Positions 41,602-50,329 of a stretch of 64,000 nt of DNA are shown here, in pieces. A program made the position numbers and the translations under genes. Origin of the DNA: Comamonadaceae bacterium PBBC1 (lineage in GTDB: Bacteria > Pseudomonadota > Gammaproteobacteria > Burkholderiales > Burkholderiaceae_C). The notes under the pieces were generated by a model. That model saw only the letters and a list, made by a program, of their open reading frames with translations. It had not been told where the DNA came from and ran no database searches. The DNA lies in contig NKIP01000011.1 in NCBI GenBank assembly GCA_002256145.1, forward strand, positions 62,001-126,000, written 5' to 3'. Numbering within the stretch: position 1 is the first letter of the stretch; the number at the start of each line of letters is the position of its first letter.

Positions 41602-41700
41602 AGTGGTGTCTCCTGTTTGTAGACGGGTCAGAGCGTTGAAGAAAATAAACGACTTGTCAGCCGGTACTGCTGAGCTGACATGCGTCGTGGTTTTCATTTG

Positions 41701-41715
41701 GCAAATACCGTGCCA
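41701..41715 (-). promoter_or_regulatory. Sigma-54 promoter of the PQQ alcohol dehydrogenase
   Basis: TGGCACG-GTAT-TTGC, a full consensus -24/-12 promoter on the minus strand. Transcription would begin near 41688, leaving an 87-base leader before the GTG at 41601. This decides the start: an ATG at 41697 cannot be inside the transcript. The gap 41602-41833 holds nothing else recognisable except AT-rich sequence. Confidence 0.93.
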
Positions 41716-41833
41716 ACATCAAGACACTTGGACGGCGTCAAAACGTCAGGAATAACCCTTAGAAATCACGGGGTTCAGTGCACACCCACCCACCGATGGT
41801 TGACTTGGTTACACCCCAATGTTCAGTTTTGGA

Positions 41834-42817
41834 TCACTTCGATGTCACAGCCGGAGCAGTCTGAAATGAAAACTGTTCAGTCTCATAACGCGGGTACAGC
41901 GTGGTCACGTTGCGAGCGTACTCGGCCCGCAAAGCTGCCCAGCGCGCAAAGCGTTCAGGAATGGATAGGCGCAAGACCTCTGATATGTCGAGCCCTTGGG
42001 CGGCGCTGGTTTGCATGCGCGCGTGCAACCACTGCAACCAGTCCAGGGTCTGGTCCACGCCGTGGGTGCCGGTGTGCACCGGGCCGTGGCTGGGCACCAC
42101 GGTTTTGACGCGGCCCTGAGTGATCCATTCGCGGATGCGCTGCAAGCTGGCGATCCACCGAGGCAAATGGGCGTGCGGCAGTGTGGGCACGCGCTCGGCA
42201 AACACCAGACCGCCTGCAAACAGCACACCGGTGCTGTGGTCAATCAGCACCAAATCATCGTCGGTGTGGCCTTGCAAGCGCACCCATTCCATGGCGTGAC
42301 CGCCCCAATCGAAGCGCCCGGGCTGAATGTCTTGGCGCGAGGGCCGAAACTCGGTGCCCCGCATCCAATCGCCACACAGGCGGTACAGATTGTCTTCGTA
42401 GGCTTTGCCCTCGGCCTGCATGCCGGCTCGGCTGCCGGGCAAGGCGGCGGTGGGCACATCACTCCAGGCTTGGTTGCCCAAAAAATAATCAGGGTGCAAA
42501 TTGAGGCTGACCACCTGCTTGACCGGTTGCACCTTCACCCGCTCAAGTGCCGCCTTTTGCTGTTCGCCATACAGGCGCGAAGGCCCGGTGTTGAGCACCA
42601 GCGTGCCCGCCGCCGTGCTGACAAAGCCGGTGTTGATGATGTTGCAGCCGTTGGCGCGGCTGAAGTCTTCGACCGCCCCCTCGATCACCCAAGTGTCCGG
42701 GGCAATTTGCCGGGGCTGCAATTGGTAATCGAGCCGGGCCGCATCGACAGCCCAAGCCTGAGCGCTCAGGCAGGCCAACAGCCCCACACAGGCCCGGCGC
42801 AGCGTGGCTGTCCTCAT
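41834..42817 (-). CDS. Quinoprotein relay system zinc metallohydrolase 1
   Basis: Exported MBL-fold hydrolase of 327 residues with signal peptide (ACVGLLACLSAQAWA). Metal motifs are SLNLHPDYFLGNQAW (His-X-Asp), LQGHTDDDLVL (His) and VPSHGPVHTG. Such proteins accompany a SoxYZ-like carrier in PQQ dehydrogenase clusters and probably process a carrier-bound compound, a pathway that is not solved. The ATG overlaps the stop of the SoxYZ-like gene (ATGA). It is the last gene of the operon that begins at 46719. Confidence 0.88.
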   Translation of the reverse strand: MRTATLRRACVGLLACLSAQAWAVDAARLDYQLQPRQIAPDTWVIEGAVEDFSRANGCNIINTGFVSTAAGTLVLNTGPSRLYGEQQKAALERVKVQPVKQVVSLNLHPDYFLGNQAWSDVPTAALPGSRAGMQAEGKAYEDNLYRLCGDWMRGTEFRPSRQDIQPGRFDWGGHAMEWVRLQGHTDDDLVLIDHSTGVLFAGGLVFAERVPTLPHAHLPRWIASLQRIREWITQGRVKTVVPSHGPVHTGTHGVDQTLDWLQWLHARMQTSAAQGLDISEVLRLSIPERFARWAALRAEYARNVTTLYPRYETEQFSFQTAPAVTSK

Positions 42818-43614
42818 GCTTTCACCTGCGCCTGGATGCGGTTGCCATTGTTGTCGCGCCCGCTCAGCTGCCAAGGCCCCCGCAAAGTGTCGCCCAGCTC
42901 CAGCGTTAGCAGCGGGTTTTCAGACACTGGTTCGTGCAAAGCCAGCCGCCAAACGGCTTGGTCTTGCGGGTCGCGCAATTCCAGGTGTTCGATGTGAAAG
43001 CTTGGGATACCGGCCACCAAGCCCGTGTCCATGGGGTGCATGACGCGCAGGCGCAAGCGGGTGCCGCCTTCGAGCACGTTGCGAAACACGCGCGCCTGCA
43101 CCTGGCCCAGCGTGCGGCTCCAGGAGCCGTCGGCCCGTGTGATGCCCGGCACGGTGCAGCCACCGCCCGACGCATTCACCCAGGTCTGGCCCACATGCCA
43201 GCGCCCATCGCGTGTGCGCACCAAGGCCCGCACGGGTGAGCCTTGCTCCATGCGAAAGCGAAACGCCAACACCGGCCAACTGTCCAGGGGTTCAAAGTCC
43301 AGAATGTGCTGGATCGGGTTGCGGTCAGCCACCAGCCGAATCCGGTCAATCGGCCCGGCTGAGCGAGCCAGTGCCCGCGCATCGACGAACACCGGCACGT
43401 TCATGGCGTCTTCGGCGAACTCGGGGCCTTTGACCACCACCTCGTCGGTGAATCGCCAGGGCGCAGTGCCGATGTGCTTTTTGAGCACCACCGGCCACTG
43501 CATGGAGCCCAAGGGGTCGCCCCCGGTGGGGTCGGACGTCTGGCCCCAGGCGGCAGCGCTGAGCGATGCGCCCAAACCCGCCAGTGCGCGACGGCGCGTC
43601 AAAAGTGTGTGCAT
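42814..43614 (-). CDS. Quinoprotein dehydrogenase-associated SoxYZ-like carrier protein
   Basis: Exported protein of 266 residues that fuses SoxY-like and SoxZ-like parts: twin-arginine type N-terminus (TRRRALAGLGASLSAAAWG), SoxY-like part with WVNASGGGCTVPG (Cys as covalent attachment site), and SoxZ-like part with RLRVMHPMDTGL and HIEHLEL. In SoxYZ the Cys at the C-terminus carries sulfur intermediates; here the Cys is internal. The family occurs with PQQ dehydrogenases and metallohydrolases and its cargo is unknown. The ATG at 43614 gives a complete signal; an upstream extension has no sense. Follows the ABC permease after 17 bases. Confidence 0.87.
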   Translation of the reverse strand: MHTLLTRRRALAGLGASLSAAAWGQTSDPTGGDPLGSMQWPVVLKKHIGTAPWRFTDEVVVKGPEFAEDAMNVPVFVDARALARSAGPIDRIRLVADRNPIQHILDFEPLDSWPVLAFRFRMEQGSPVRALVRTRDGRWHVGQTWVNASGGGCTVPGITRADGSWSRTLGQVQARVFRNVLEGGTRLRLRVMHPMDTGLVAGIPSFHIEHLELRDPQDQAVWRLALHEPVSENPLLTLELGDTLRGPWQLSGRDNNGNRIQAQVKA

Positions 43615-43631
43615 CACAACTCCGGTTTTTT

Positions 43632-44483
43632 TCAAGCCGCGCCGCGTTGGCGCATGGATCCACGCTGCGGGTCGTAGCCACGCACCGCCAGCGCAAAAAA
43701 GAACAGCGTGCCCAGCACGCCCACCAGCCAGCCGGTGGCGTAGGTTTGCCCTTGCAAGGCGTAACGCAAGGTCTCTACCGCTTGCGTGAAGGGGTTGAAC
43801 AGCGCCAGCTGGTACAGCCACACGGCCCCGGCTTCTTCAAATTTCCACAAGGGGTAGAGGGCCGAACTGATGAAAAACATCGGAAAAATCACGAAGTTCA
43901 TGGCACCCGCAAAATTTTCCAGCTGCCGCACATACACCGACAAAACCAAGCCCATTGCGGCCATGAGCACGGCAGCCAGCACCATGGCCGGCAGCGCCAG
44001 CAAGGCGTGCAGCGGGGCGACATCGACCCCCAACACCCAAGCCACACCCAAAAAAACCACCATTTGCAGCACCGACAAGCTGGTGCCCGCCAGCAGCTTG
44101 AAGGCCAGCAACCAGGCGCGGTTCAAGGGGGCCGTGAGCAGCAAGCGCATGAGCCCCATTTCGCGGTCATACACCAGGGACAGCGAGCTTTGCATGCCGT
44201 TGAACAGCGCGATCATGCCCAGCAAGCCCGGCAGCATGTAGACCTTGTATTCGATGTAGGTCTCATACGGCGGGATGATGGACACGCCAAACACGTTCTG
44301 AAAACCCGTGGCAAACACCACAAACCACAGCAGCGGGCGCACCAGGGCCGAGGCCAGGCGTGCGGGCTGGCGCAAAAATTTGTGGATCTCGCGCCCGACC
44401 ACGGCCCGCAAGGCCCGCAGCAAATGCAGGCCTTTGCCGGGTGGGCTTTGCGGGGGCTGCACGTTCAAGGTTTGGCTTTGCAT
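43632..44483 (-). CDS. ABC-2 type permease of the PQQ alcohol oxidation cluster (PedC-like)
   Basis: Inner membrane permease of 283 residues with six predicted helices, for example LVRPLLWFVVFATGFQNVFG, LPGLLGMIALFNGM, MVVFLGVAWVLGVDV and FPMFFISSALYPLW, which is the ABC-2 pattern. Partner ATPase is the gene at 47954, although it is on the opposite strand and 3.5 kb away. It overlaps the upstream solute-binding protein gene by 19 bases. Role in the cluster (export of a cofactor or of a product) is not established. Homologue of PedC of Pseudomonas putida by context. Confidence 0.87.
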   Translation of the reverse strand: MQSQTLNVQPPQSPPGKGLHLLRALRAVVGREIHKFLRQPARLASALVRPLLWFVVFATGFQNVFGVSIIPPYETYIEYKVYMLPGLLGMIALFNGMQSSLSLVYDREMGLMRLLLTAPLNRAWLLAFKLLAGTSLSVLQMVVFLGVAWVLGVDVAPLHALLALPAMVLAAVLMAAMGLVLSVYVRQLENFAGAMNFVIFPMFFISSALYPLWKFEEAGAVWLYQLALFNPFTQAVETLRYALQGQTYATGWLVGVLGTLFFFALAVRGYDPQRGSMRQRGAA

Positions 44484-45730
44484 GGGCTTTCTTTTTCATC
44501 GACACCCAGGGTGTCCAACACTTCAATCGGGTGCAACACGCCGTCCAGCGGCGCAGTGCCCGCCACGCCGTCCACATGGCTCAAAAACAGGGGCTGACGC
44601 AACTGGCCGTCCCAAGCGCGGTAAGAAAGGCGAGGCCCTTTGGCCCCGTCCACAAACACCTGGCCGCTGCGCAGCAAACGGGCTTGTTCGGGCAAGGCGG
44701 CTTTGCTGTGATCGCTGACCAGGGCCGCGACGGATTTAACAGCCACCCAGGCGGCCCAATCTTGGCCGACCATGGGCCGCTGGGCCAGCCGCGCGAAGCG
44801 TCGGTTGACCTGCGGGCCGCCGTTGCGTTCCCACTGGGTGTGCCAGGCCAAGGCCACCAAACCATTGGCCCCCACCACCGGGCGGGGCTGCTGCGTGGCG
44901 TAGGGCAGCGTGCGGGCAAACTCGCCATCGGCGTCCATCACCGCCACCACATCGTGGTTGCGGTCGTTGGTGAGCAAGCGGGTGTTGGACAGGTCGCGTT
45001 CTCGCGGATCGCCCGAGAGCTTGAAGGCCTTGGTGTCCACCGTTTTGATGCCATAGCGTTTGGCCGCCCGTTGCCAGGCCTGGCCTTGCAGCTGGTCGGC
45101 GGCTTCGGGGCCTTGCAGCACCAGCGCGTTGCGCCAGGAGCGGGCCGCCAGGTACTGGGCCAGCGCGTCGCTGAACATGGCTTGGCTGGGGTAGCTGTGA
45201 AACAACATGGCCGCGCACTGGCTGCCCCGCAGCGCATCGGCACCAGCGCTGGCGTTGAACAACAAGGCACTGCTGCCTGCGGCCTGCACGGCTTGGGCAA
45301 ACTGGGCCTCGGGCAGATCCAGCACCCAATACGCCACGCGGTCGGTTTTGAGTTGTTGCAAGACCTTGCCCAGATCGGCGGCACTGCTGGCAGTGGCTTC
45401 GATCACTTTGAGCGAGTGCCCGGCCGCACGCAAACCGACTTCGGCATCGCTGGCACCCAACTGCGCCGCTGGCAGCAAGCGCCCAGCAGGATGGCCCGGG
45501 AAACGGCGCTCCAGTCGGCGGCTTTGGTAACGGGCGTCGTCGTCCAAAGACACCAAGGCCACCGTGTAATTGGCCGCTTGCACCACGGGTACGACACCCA
45601 AGCCCACGGCCAGCAGGCCCAGTGCCGTCAAAGCCTTTGCAGCCAGCATGGGCTGCAAAAATCCTGGAGCCAAACGTGCTCGCGCCTGACTTGTGCAGGC
45701 CCCGCTGGGGCCATCGGGGCTGGGCGTCAT
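44465..45730 (-). CDS. PQQ-system branched-chain-type ABC substrate-binding protein
   Basis: Periplasmic protein of up to 421 residues of the Leu/Ile/Val-binding fold, in the subfamily linked to PQQ-dependent alcohol dehydrogenase. Visible marks: ANYTVALVSLDDDARYQSRRLERRF at the mature start, LGASDAEVGLRAAG, VLQQLKTDRVAYWVLD and NALVLQGPEAADQL. The signal peptide (AAKALTALGLLAVGLGVVPVVQA) begins at Met28; the ATG at 45730 is overlapped by the upstream stop (ATGA), so coupling favours it, and a start at 45649 is possible. Ligand unknown. Confidence 0.87.
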   Translation of the reverse strand: MTPSPDGPSGACTSQARARLAPGFLQPMLAAKALTALGLLAVGLGVVPVVQAANYTVALVSLDDDARYQSRRLERRFPGHPAGRLLPAAQLGASDAEVGLRAAGHSLKVIEATASSAADLGKVLQQLKTDRVAYWVLDLPEAQFAQAVQAAGSSALLFNASAGADALRGSQCAAMLFHSYPSQAMFSDALAQYLAARSWRNALVLQGPEAADQLQGQAWQRAAKRYGIKTVDTKAFKLSGDPRERDLSNTRLLTNDRNHDVVAVMDADGEFARTLPYATQQPRPVVGANGLVALAWHTQWERNGGPQVNRRFARLAQRPMVGQDWAAWVAVKSVAALVSDHSKAALPEQARLLRSGQVFVDGAKGPRLSYRAWDGQLRQPLFLSHVDGVAGTAPLDGVLHPIEVLDTLGVDEKESPCKAKP

Positions 45731-46719
45731 GGGCTCACCAGAGGGGTGTGGGGCACGCGGCCCACGGCCACGGTGCGGATGGCTTTGCCCGCCTGGGTGT
45801 CCACCAAGGTCATGTCATCGGACAAGCCATTGGTCACATACAGCTGTTTTTCATCTGGGCTCAGGGCCAGGCCCCAGGCCCGCTTGCCCGCCAGAACGGT
45901 GCGGCGCACTTTGCGCGTGGGCACATCGACCTCGGCCACATGGTTGGCTTTGCCCAAACTGACCCAGGCGGTCTTGCCGTCGCGGGTCATGAGCACGCCC
46001 ACCGGGGTGATGTCGCTGGCGCGCATGCCTTTGATGTCGAAGGCCACGGTGCCCTTGACGGTGTGGGTCTTGGCGTCGATCACCGACACATTCGCGCTCA
46101 GCTCATTGCTGACCCAGATTTCGCTGCCATCGGGTGAGGCGGCAAAGCGCCGTGGACGGTTGCCGACTTTGATGTCTTTGACGATTTTTTTGCTGCTCAG
46201 GTCAATCAGATGGACCACGTTGGCTTCTTCCGAGGTGACGTAGGCGAATTTGCCATCGCGAGAAAGCATCACCCCCTCGGGCTCTCCCCCGGTTTTGACT
46301 TCGAACAGCTGTTTTTTGGTGCTCAGGTCATAGGCGGCGAGCACGCTGTCGTCTTCAATCGAGACATAGGCCACTTTGCCGTCCGGGCTCAGATCAAACA
46401 GTTCCGGACTGTCACCCAAGGGTACGGTGTCGACCATCTTGCCGCTGGCGCGGTCCACCACACCCAGCTGGTTGCTGTCACCGCAGCAGACATAAATTTT
46501 GGTCTGGTCTTTGCTGAACATCATGTGGCGCGGGCGTTTGCACACATCGATCTTGGACTGCAGCTTGCCTGCTGCATCGAACACCAGCACTTTGTTGTCT
46601 TTTTCCGAGGACACATACACGCTTTGGGCAAGGGCTTGGCCCGCCCAAGACCAGGCCAGTGCCACGGCCAAGGTGCAGGCCGTCAGGCCGCGTGCAATCG
46701 GGGTGCGAGATGGTTTCAT
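45727..46719 (-). CDS. YVTN-type beta-propeller protein of PQQ-dependent catabolism
   Basis: Exported seven-bladed propeller of 330 residues, signal peptide ending AGQALAQ, with repeats of the form KIYVCCGDSNQLGVVDRASGK, KVAYVSIEDDSVLAAYD, KFAYVTSEEANVVHLID and KQLYVTNGLSDDMTLVD. Repeats occur about every 42 residues from residue 35. A Cys-Cys pair in IYVCCGD is a candidate redox or metal site. It is the first gene of the five-gene minus-strand operon, 73 bases behind a sigma-54 promoter; ATG with AGGAG seven bases upstream. Function in alcohol oxidation is not known. Confidence 0.88.
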   Translation of the reverse strand: MKPSRTPIARGLTACTLAVALAWSWAGQALAQSVYVSSEKDNKVLVFDAAGKLQSKIDVCKRPRHMMFSKDQTKIYVCCGDSNQLGVVDRASGKMVDTVPLGDSPELFDLSPDGKVAYVSIEDDSVLAAYDLSTKKQLFEVKTGGEPEGVMLSRDGKFAYVTSEEANVVHLIDLSSKKIVKDIKVGNRPRRFAASPDGSEIWVSNELSANVSVIDAKTHTVKGTVAFDIKGMRASDITPVGVLMTRDGKTAWVSLGKANHVAEVDVPTRKVRRTVLAGKRAWGLALSPDEKQLYVTNGLSDDMTLVDTQAGKAIRTVAVGRVPHTPLVSP

Positions 46720-46791
46720 GAGGTGTCTCCTGTTTTTGTGGGGATGCAGGTGTTCCGTTTTGACACACTGCGCATTTGCAGCCCCTATTTT

Positions 46792-46806
46792 GCAAGAGCT
46801 GTGCCT
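46792..46806 (-). promoter_or_regulatory. Sigma-54 promoter of the beta-propeller/ABC/SoxYZ operon
   Basis: AGGCACA-GCTC-TTGC on the minus strand: GG and GC are at the -24/-12 spacing, with A in place of T at the first position and A for G in the seventh. It lies 73 bases before the ATG at 46719. In line with the promoters at 23491, 27665 and 41701, it suggests a common activator. Confidence 0.82.
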
Positions 46807-46949
46807 GCACGGGCTGACAAAAATGGACACCAAAAGCTGAACCCTGCTTGAGCGCAGACCGCGACCACCGCCCCTTTCACCCCATGCTGGCTTTGGGCTG
46901 CGGGGCCGGGCAAGCAAAATCTTGGCGTGCAATTTGCTTAAATCGGCAC

Positions 46950-47945
46950 ATGACACATGGTTTTTTTGCGCCTCCCACCTGGACCCGACGACATTGGCTG
47001 CTGAGTGCAGCCAGCATGGCCGGTGTCCCTTTGGCCCAAGCCAACACACCGCAAGCCTGGCCCCAAAAACCCATTCAACTCATCGTGCCCTGGCCTGCGG
47101 GTGGCGGCACCGACCTGAGCATTCGCATCCTGGCCGAAGAAGCGGGCTATCGCCTGGGTCAAACCATGGTGGTCATCAACCGGCCCGGTGCAGCGGGCAC
47201 CATGGTGGCACCCTTGCTCAAAGCGGCCTTGCCCGATGGTTACACCATTGGCCAACTGCCCTTGCCGGTGTTGCGCCATGCCCTCATGAACAAGGTGCCT
47301 TGGGACCCCTTGACCGACTTGAGCCCCATCTTGCAAGTGTCCAGCACCACCTTTGGTTTGCTGGTACCCGCCAGCAGCCCATGGCACAAGGTGCAAGACT
47401 TGCTGGACTGGGCACGCCAAAACCCAAAAGGACTGATGCTGGGCTCCACGGGCATGGGCTCTACGCCACACTTGGCCATGGAAGAATTGTTGGGGGTGCA
47501 GCAAATTGCTTATACCCACATCCCCTTCAAAGGCACCACAGACCAAATGTTGGCCTTGGCCAGCGGCAACATCATGGCCGGAGTCAACTCCACAGGTTTT
47601 GCTCCCTGGCTCGAACAAGGGAAACTGCGCCTTTTGGCGGTGTTCAGCGACAAACGCAGCAACCGCTGGCCAGCGGTGCCCACCATGAAGGAATTGGGTT
47701 TCGCGCAATCGGTCTACCACTCGCCCTGGGGCATGGTGGCGCCTTCGGGCACCCCAGCGGCCATTGTCAAAACCTTGCATGATGCGTTTCGGGCTGCCAT
47801 GTTCACACCGCGCCACATCCACGAATTGCAACGCTATGACCAAGACGCCGCCTACCTGGACAGCCCAAGCTACAAACAGGCCCTGCTTCAAATCGCTGCA
47901 CGTGAACGGCAGTTGTTGCAACGCCTGAAATTGCTGGCTGAATAA
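46950..47945 (+). CDS. Bug-family tripartite tricarboxylate-type solute receptor
   Basis: Exported receptor of 331 residues with a twin-arginine-like start (WTRRHWLLSAASMAG). Family marks are WPQKPIQLIVPWPAGGGTDLSIR, VVINRPGAAGTMV, IPFKGTTDQMLALASGNI and FAPWLEQGKLRLLAVF. Bug proteins bind carboxylates and many occur singly, as here. It stands between the divergent propeller gene and the ABC ATPase gene (eight bases downstream), so it may be co-transcribed with the ATPase. Specific ligand unknown. The ATG at 46950 has no clear ribosome-binding site. Confidence 0.87.
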   Translation: MTHGFFAPPTWTRRHWLLSAASMAGVPLAQANTPQAWPQKPIQLIVPWPAGGGTDLSIRILAEEAGYRLGQTMVVINRPGAAGTMVAPLLKAALPDGYTIGQLPLPVLRHALMNKVPWDPLTDLSPILQVSSTTFGLLVPASSPWHKVQDLLDWARQNPKGLMLGSTGMGSTPHLAMEELLGVQQIAYTHIPFKGTTDQMLALASGNIMAGVNSTGFAPWLEQGKLRLLAVFSDKRSNRWPAVPTMKELGFAQSVYHSPWGMVAPSGTPAAIVKTLHDAFRAAMFTPRHIHELQRYDQDAAYLDSPSYKQALLQIAARERQLLQRLKLLAE

Positions 47946-47953
47946 TCCGTTCG

Positions 47954-48718
47954 ATGGAATCCCGCATGACCTCTTCCGCCACCCCCGCCGCCCCTGCCGC
48001 CGCCCTGCAAGCCGTCCACTTGAGCAAGGCCTACCAAGGCCATGTGGCCCTGCGCGACGTCACCCTGAGCCTCATGCCCGGTGAACGCGTCGCACTGTTG
48101 GGCCCCAACGGCGCGGGCAAATCCACCTTGATGCAGCTGCTCACCGGTTTGTTTGCGCCCGATACCGGCAGCATCCACATCCTGGGTCACGACATGCGCA
48201 GCGCCGCACCCCGCGCCCTGGCCCACTTGGGGGTGGTGTTCCAGCAACCCGCGTTGGACCTGGACCTGAGCGTGCAGGCCAATTTGCGCTTTCACACCGA
48301 CTTGCACGGCATGCCCCGCGCCACGGCCGACGCCCGCATCCACGAAGGGCTGGAACGCCTGGGCCTGATGGAACATCTGCACAAGCCTTGCCGCACCCTG
48401 TCTGGCGGCAACCGGCGAAAAATCGAGCTGGTGCGTGCCCTGCTGCACCGCCCCGCCGTGCTGCTGATGGACGAAGCCACCGTGGGCTTGGACCCGGCCT
48501 CACGCGCGCAACTGCTGCAAGCGGTGCAAGACCTGCAACGCGAACAAGGCGTGGCCACCCTCTGGGCCACCCACCTGGTCGAAGAAGTCGAACACGCCGA
48601 CCGCGTGATCGTGCTGCACAAAGGTGCCATCCGCCACCAAGGCCGCGTGGCAGACCTGCTGACCGACACCGGGCAGGCCTCAGTGCAAGCGGCGTTTTTG
48701 AGTTTGACGCGGGTCTAA
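47954..48718 (+). CDS. ABC transporter ATP-binding protein of the PQQ cluster (PedB-like)
   Basis: ATPase of 254 residues with Walker A GPNGAGKST (about residues 50-58), signature LSGGN, Walker B VLLMDEATVGLD and the switch His in WATHLVEE. Such proteins pair with an ABC-2 permease; the nearest is the gene at 43632 on the other strand. In other ped/exa loci both genes are adjacent, so here they have been separated by rearrangement. It follows the Bug receptor gene by eight bases. The start may be the ATG at 47954 or the one at 47966; neither has a strong ribosome-binding site. Confidence 0.88.
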   Translation: MESRMTSSATPAAPAAALQAVHLSKAYQGHVALRDVTLSLMPGERVALLGPNGAGKSTLMQLLTGLFAPDTGSIHILGHDMRSAAPRALAHLGVVFQQPALDLDLSVQANLRFHTDLHGMPRATADARIHEGLERLGLMEHLHKPCRTLSGGNRRKIELVRALLHRPAVLLMDEATVGLDPASRAQLLQAVQDLQREQGVATLWATHLVEEVEHADRVIVLHKGAIRHQGRVADLLTDTGQASVQAAFLSLTRV

Positions 48719-48768
48719 GCTCGCGCCCTTGGTTGGAACAAAGGGCGTGGATCCTTGGACCCGCCCGT

Positions 48769-50148
48769 TCAGCCTTGGGTCAAACTTTGGAGCACCGTTT
48801 TCAAATCAGGCTGATCGGCCAAGCCCATGCACGCCAGCCAGGCCTGTTCGGACTGGGCAAGGCCCAGGATCGGCGCGCTTTGATCCACAAACTTGGCCTT
48901 GAGCAAATCGTGGGTCATGGGCTTTTCCAAACTGCCAATGGCCCGCTCGATGAAGATGTGCAGGCTGCGGCCGTCGGTGGTCTCGATCGTCACGTCCACC
49001 GAGGCTTCGTGGATCTGGCGGTCCACAATCAGTTCCACGCGGTCACGCAAGGCGATGACTTCGGGCGAGCGGACCACCTCGTCCGCGTACTCATGCTCTC
49101 CTGCCTGGCCCTTCATGATGGCCACGGCGCAAGAATGGAACACGCTGAACTTGCTCTCCAAACCGGTTTGTGGGGTTTTCTTGCCGGTCAACTCCTGCAC
49201 CAAAGGGTGCGCCCGAACGGTGATGCGGGCAATTTGATCTGCCGTCAAAGCATGACCGTTGCGCAGTTGCACACAGGCGTCAATGGCCGGGTGAATGACG
49301 ATGCCACAGGCAAAGGGTTTGTAGGTGTTCAGGGCGATTTCCCAGGTCTGGCCCAGGTTTTCAGTGATTTCAGCCCAATCGGTTTTGTCGGAAAACACCT
49401 GCATCAAGCCACGCGGTGCTTCGAGCGCCCGGCGTGAGGAGGTGAAACCATGGCGTGCCAGCAATGCCGACATCAGGCCGGCCTTGGCGGCCGCCCCCGG
49501 ATGAAAAGGTTTGGTCATGGTGCCAAACTGTTCACGCAGGCCCACGGGTTGCGAGGCGGCAATGCCCAAGGCCATTTGGGTTTGAACCGCGTCCAACCCC
49601 AACAGACGTGCACAAGCGGCTGCGCTGCCCAACATGCCGGTCGAGCCCGTGATGTGCCAACCCCGGTCGTAATGGTGGGGGTAAACGGCATTGCCCACGC
49701 GACACGACACCTCTACCCCCAGCACCAGCGCGTCAATCACCTGACGCCCGGACGCACCCAAATGCTCGCCCAGCGCCAACGCTGCCGAGGCCACTGGACC
49801 TGCCGGGTGAATGATGGTTTTGAGGTGGGTGTCGTCAAAGTCGAAGGTGTGCGAACTGATGCCATTGAGCATCGCCGCATTGGCCATGTCCACCCGCTCT
49901 TTGCGGCCCAAAACGGCGGCTTGGGGGGCGGGTTCGAGTGCTTGCACAGCGGCCAACGCCGCCGTCACCGTTTCGTGCGTGCTGGGTCCAACGGCGCAAC
50001 CAGCCCAGTTGGCAAAGGTGCGGTGGGCTTGTTGCTCCACCTCGTCCGTCCAACCCTTGGAGGGGTGGTTGGCCACAAAATGGGCCAACAGTGCCGTGAC
50101 GGCGGGCGCGTTGGCATCGGCTTGGACAGTGGTATTGCGTGCGGTCAT
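48769..50148 (-). CDS. MmgE/PrpD family protein (2-methylcitrate dehydratase-like)
   Basis: Cytoplasmic protein of 459 residues. Family marks are SHTFDFDDTHLKTIIHPAGPVASAALALGE, HITGSTGMLGSAAACARLLGL and MTKPFHPGAAAKAGLMSALLA (abbreviated positions about 100-240). PrpD dehydrates 2-methylcitrate, while MmgE-type relatives have other or unknown substrates (for example cis-aconitate decarboxylation). No other methylcitrate gene is nearby, so the substrate is open. ATG 50148 is preferred; TTG 24 bases upstream is an alternative. Transcribed alone, convergent with the ABC ATPase gene (50-base gap). Confidence 0.88.
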   Translation of the reverse strand: MTARNTTVQADANAPAVTALLAHFVANHPSKGWTDEVEQQAHRTFANWAGCAVGPSTHETVTAALAAVQALEPAPQAAVLGRKERVDMANAAMLNGISSHTFDFDDTHLKTIIHPAGPVASAALALGEHLGASGRQVIDALVLGVEVSCRVGNAVYPHHYDRGWHITGSTGMLGSAAACARLLGLDAVQTQMALGIAASQPVGLREQFGTMTKPFHPGAAAKAGLMSALLARHGFTSSRRALEAPRGLMQVFSDKTDWAEITENLGQTWEIALNTYKPFACGIVIHPAIDACVQLRNGHALTADQIARITVRAHPLVQELTGKKTPQTGLESKFSVFHSCAVAIMKGQAGEHEYADEVVRSPEVIALRDRVELIVDRQIHEASVDVTIETTDGRSLHIFIERAIGSLEKPMTHDLLKAKFVDQSAPILGLAQSEQAWLACMGLADQPDLKTVLQSLTQG

Positions 50149-50329
50149 GGCTTGGATGAAGGTTGGGGTCAAAACAAGCGCCCGATCTTAAGAGATGGCG
50201 GGCATACAGCAGTCACACACAAGTCAGCCCCTGTCCCCCCTGAACGGTCAGGGGTCAAGTGGGTGACCTTCCCAGGCCTTGGGCTCGGTTAGCCTTGTGT
50301 GTGAATTTTCAACCCCCACAGGAGCCCCC

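Noticed and set aside
41602..41697. Longer N-terminus of the PQQ alcohol dehydrogenase starting at 41697
   Set aside because: The -12 element of the sigma-54 promoter ends at 41701, so transcription starts inside this stretch; a GTG with AGGAG at 41601 begins directly at the signal peptide.
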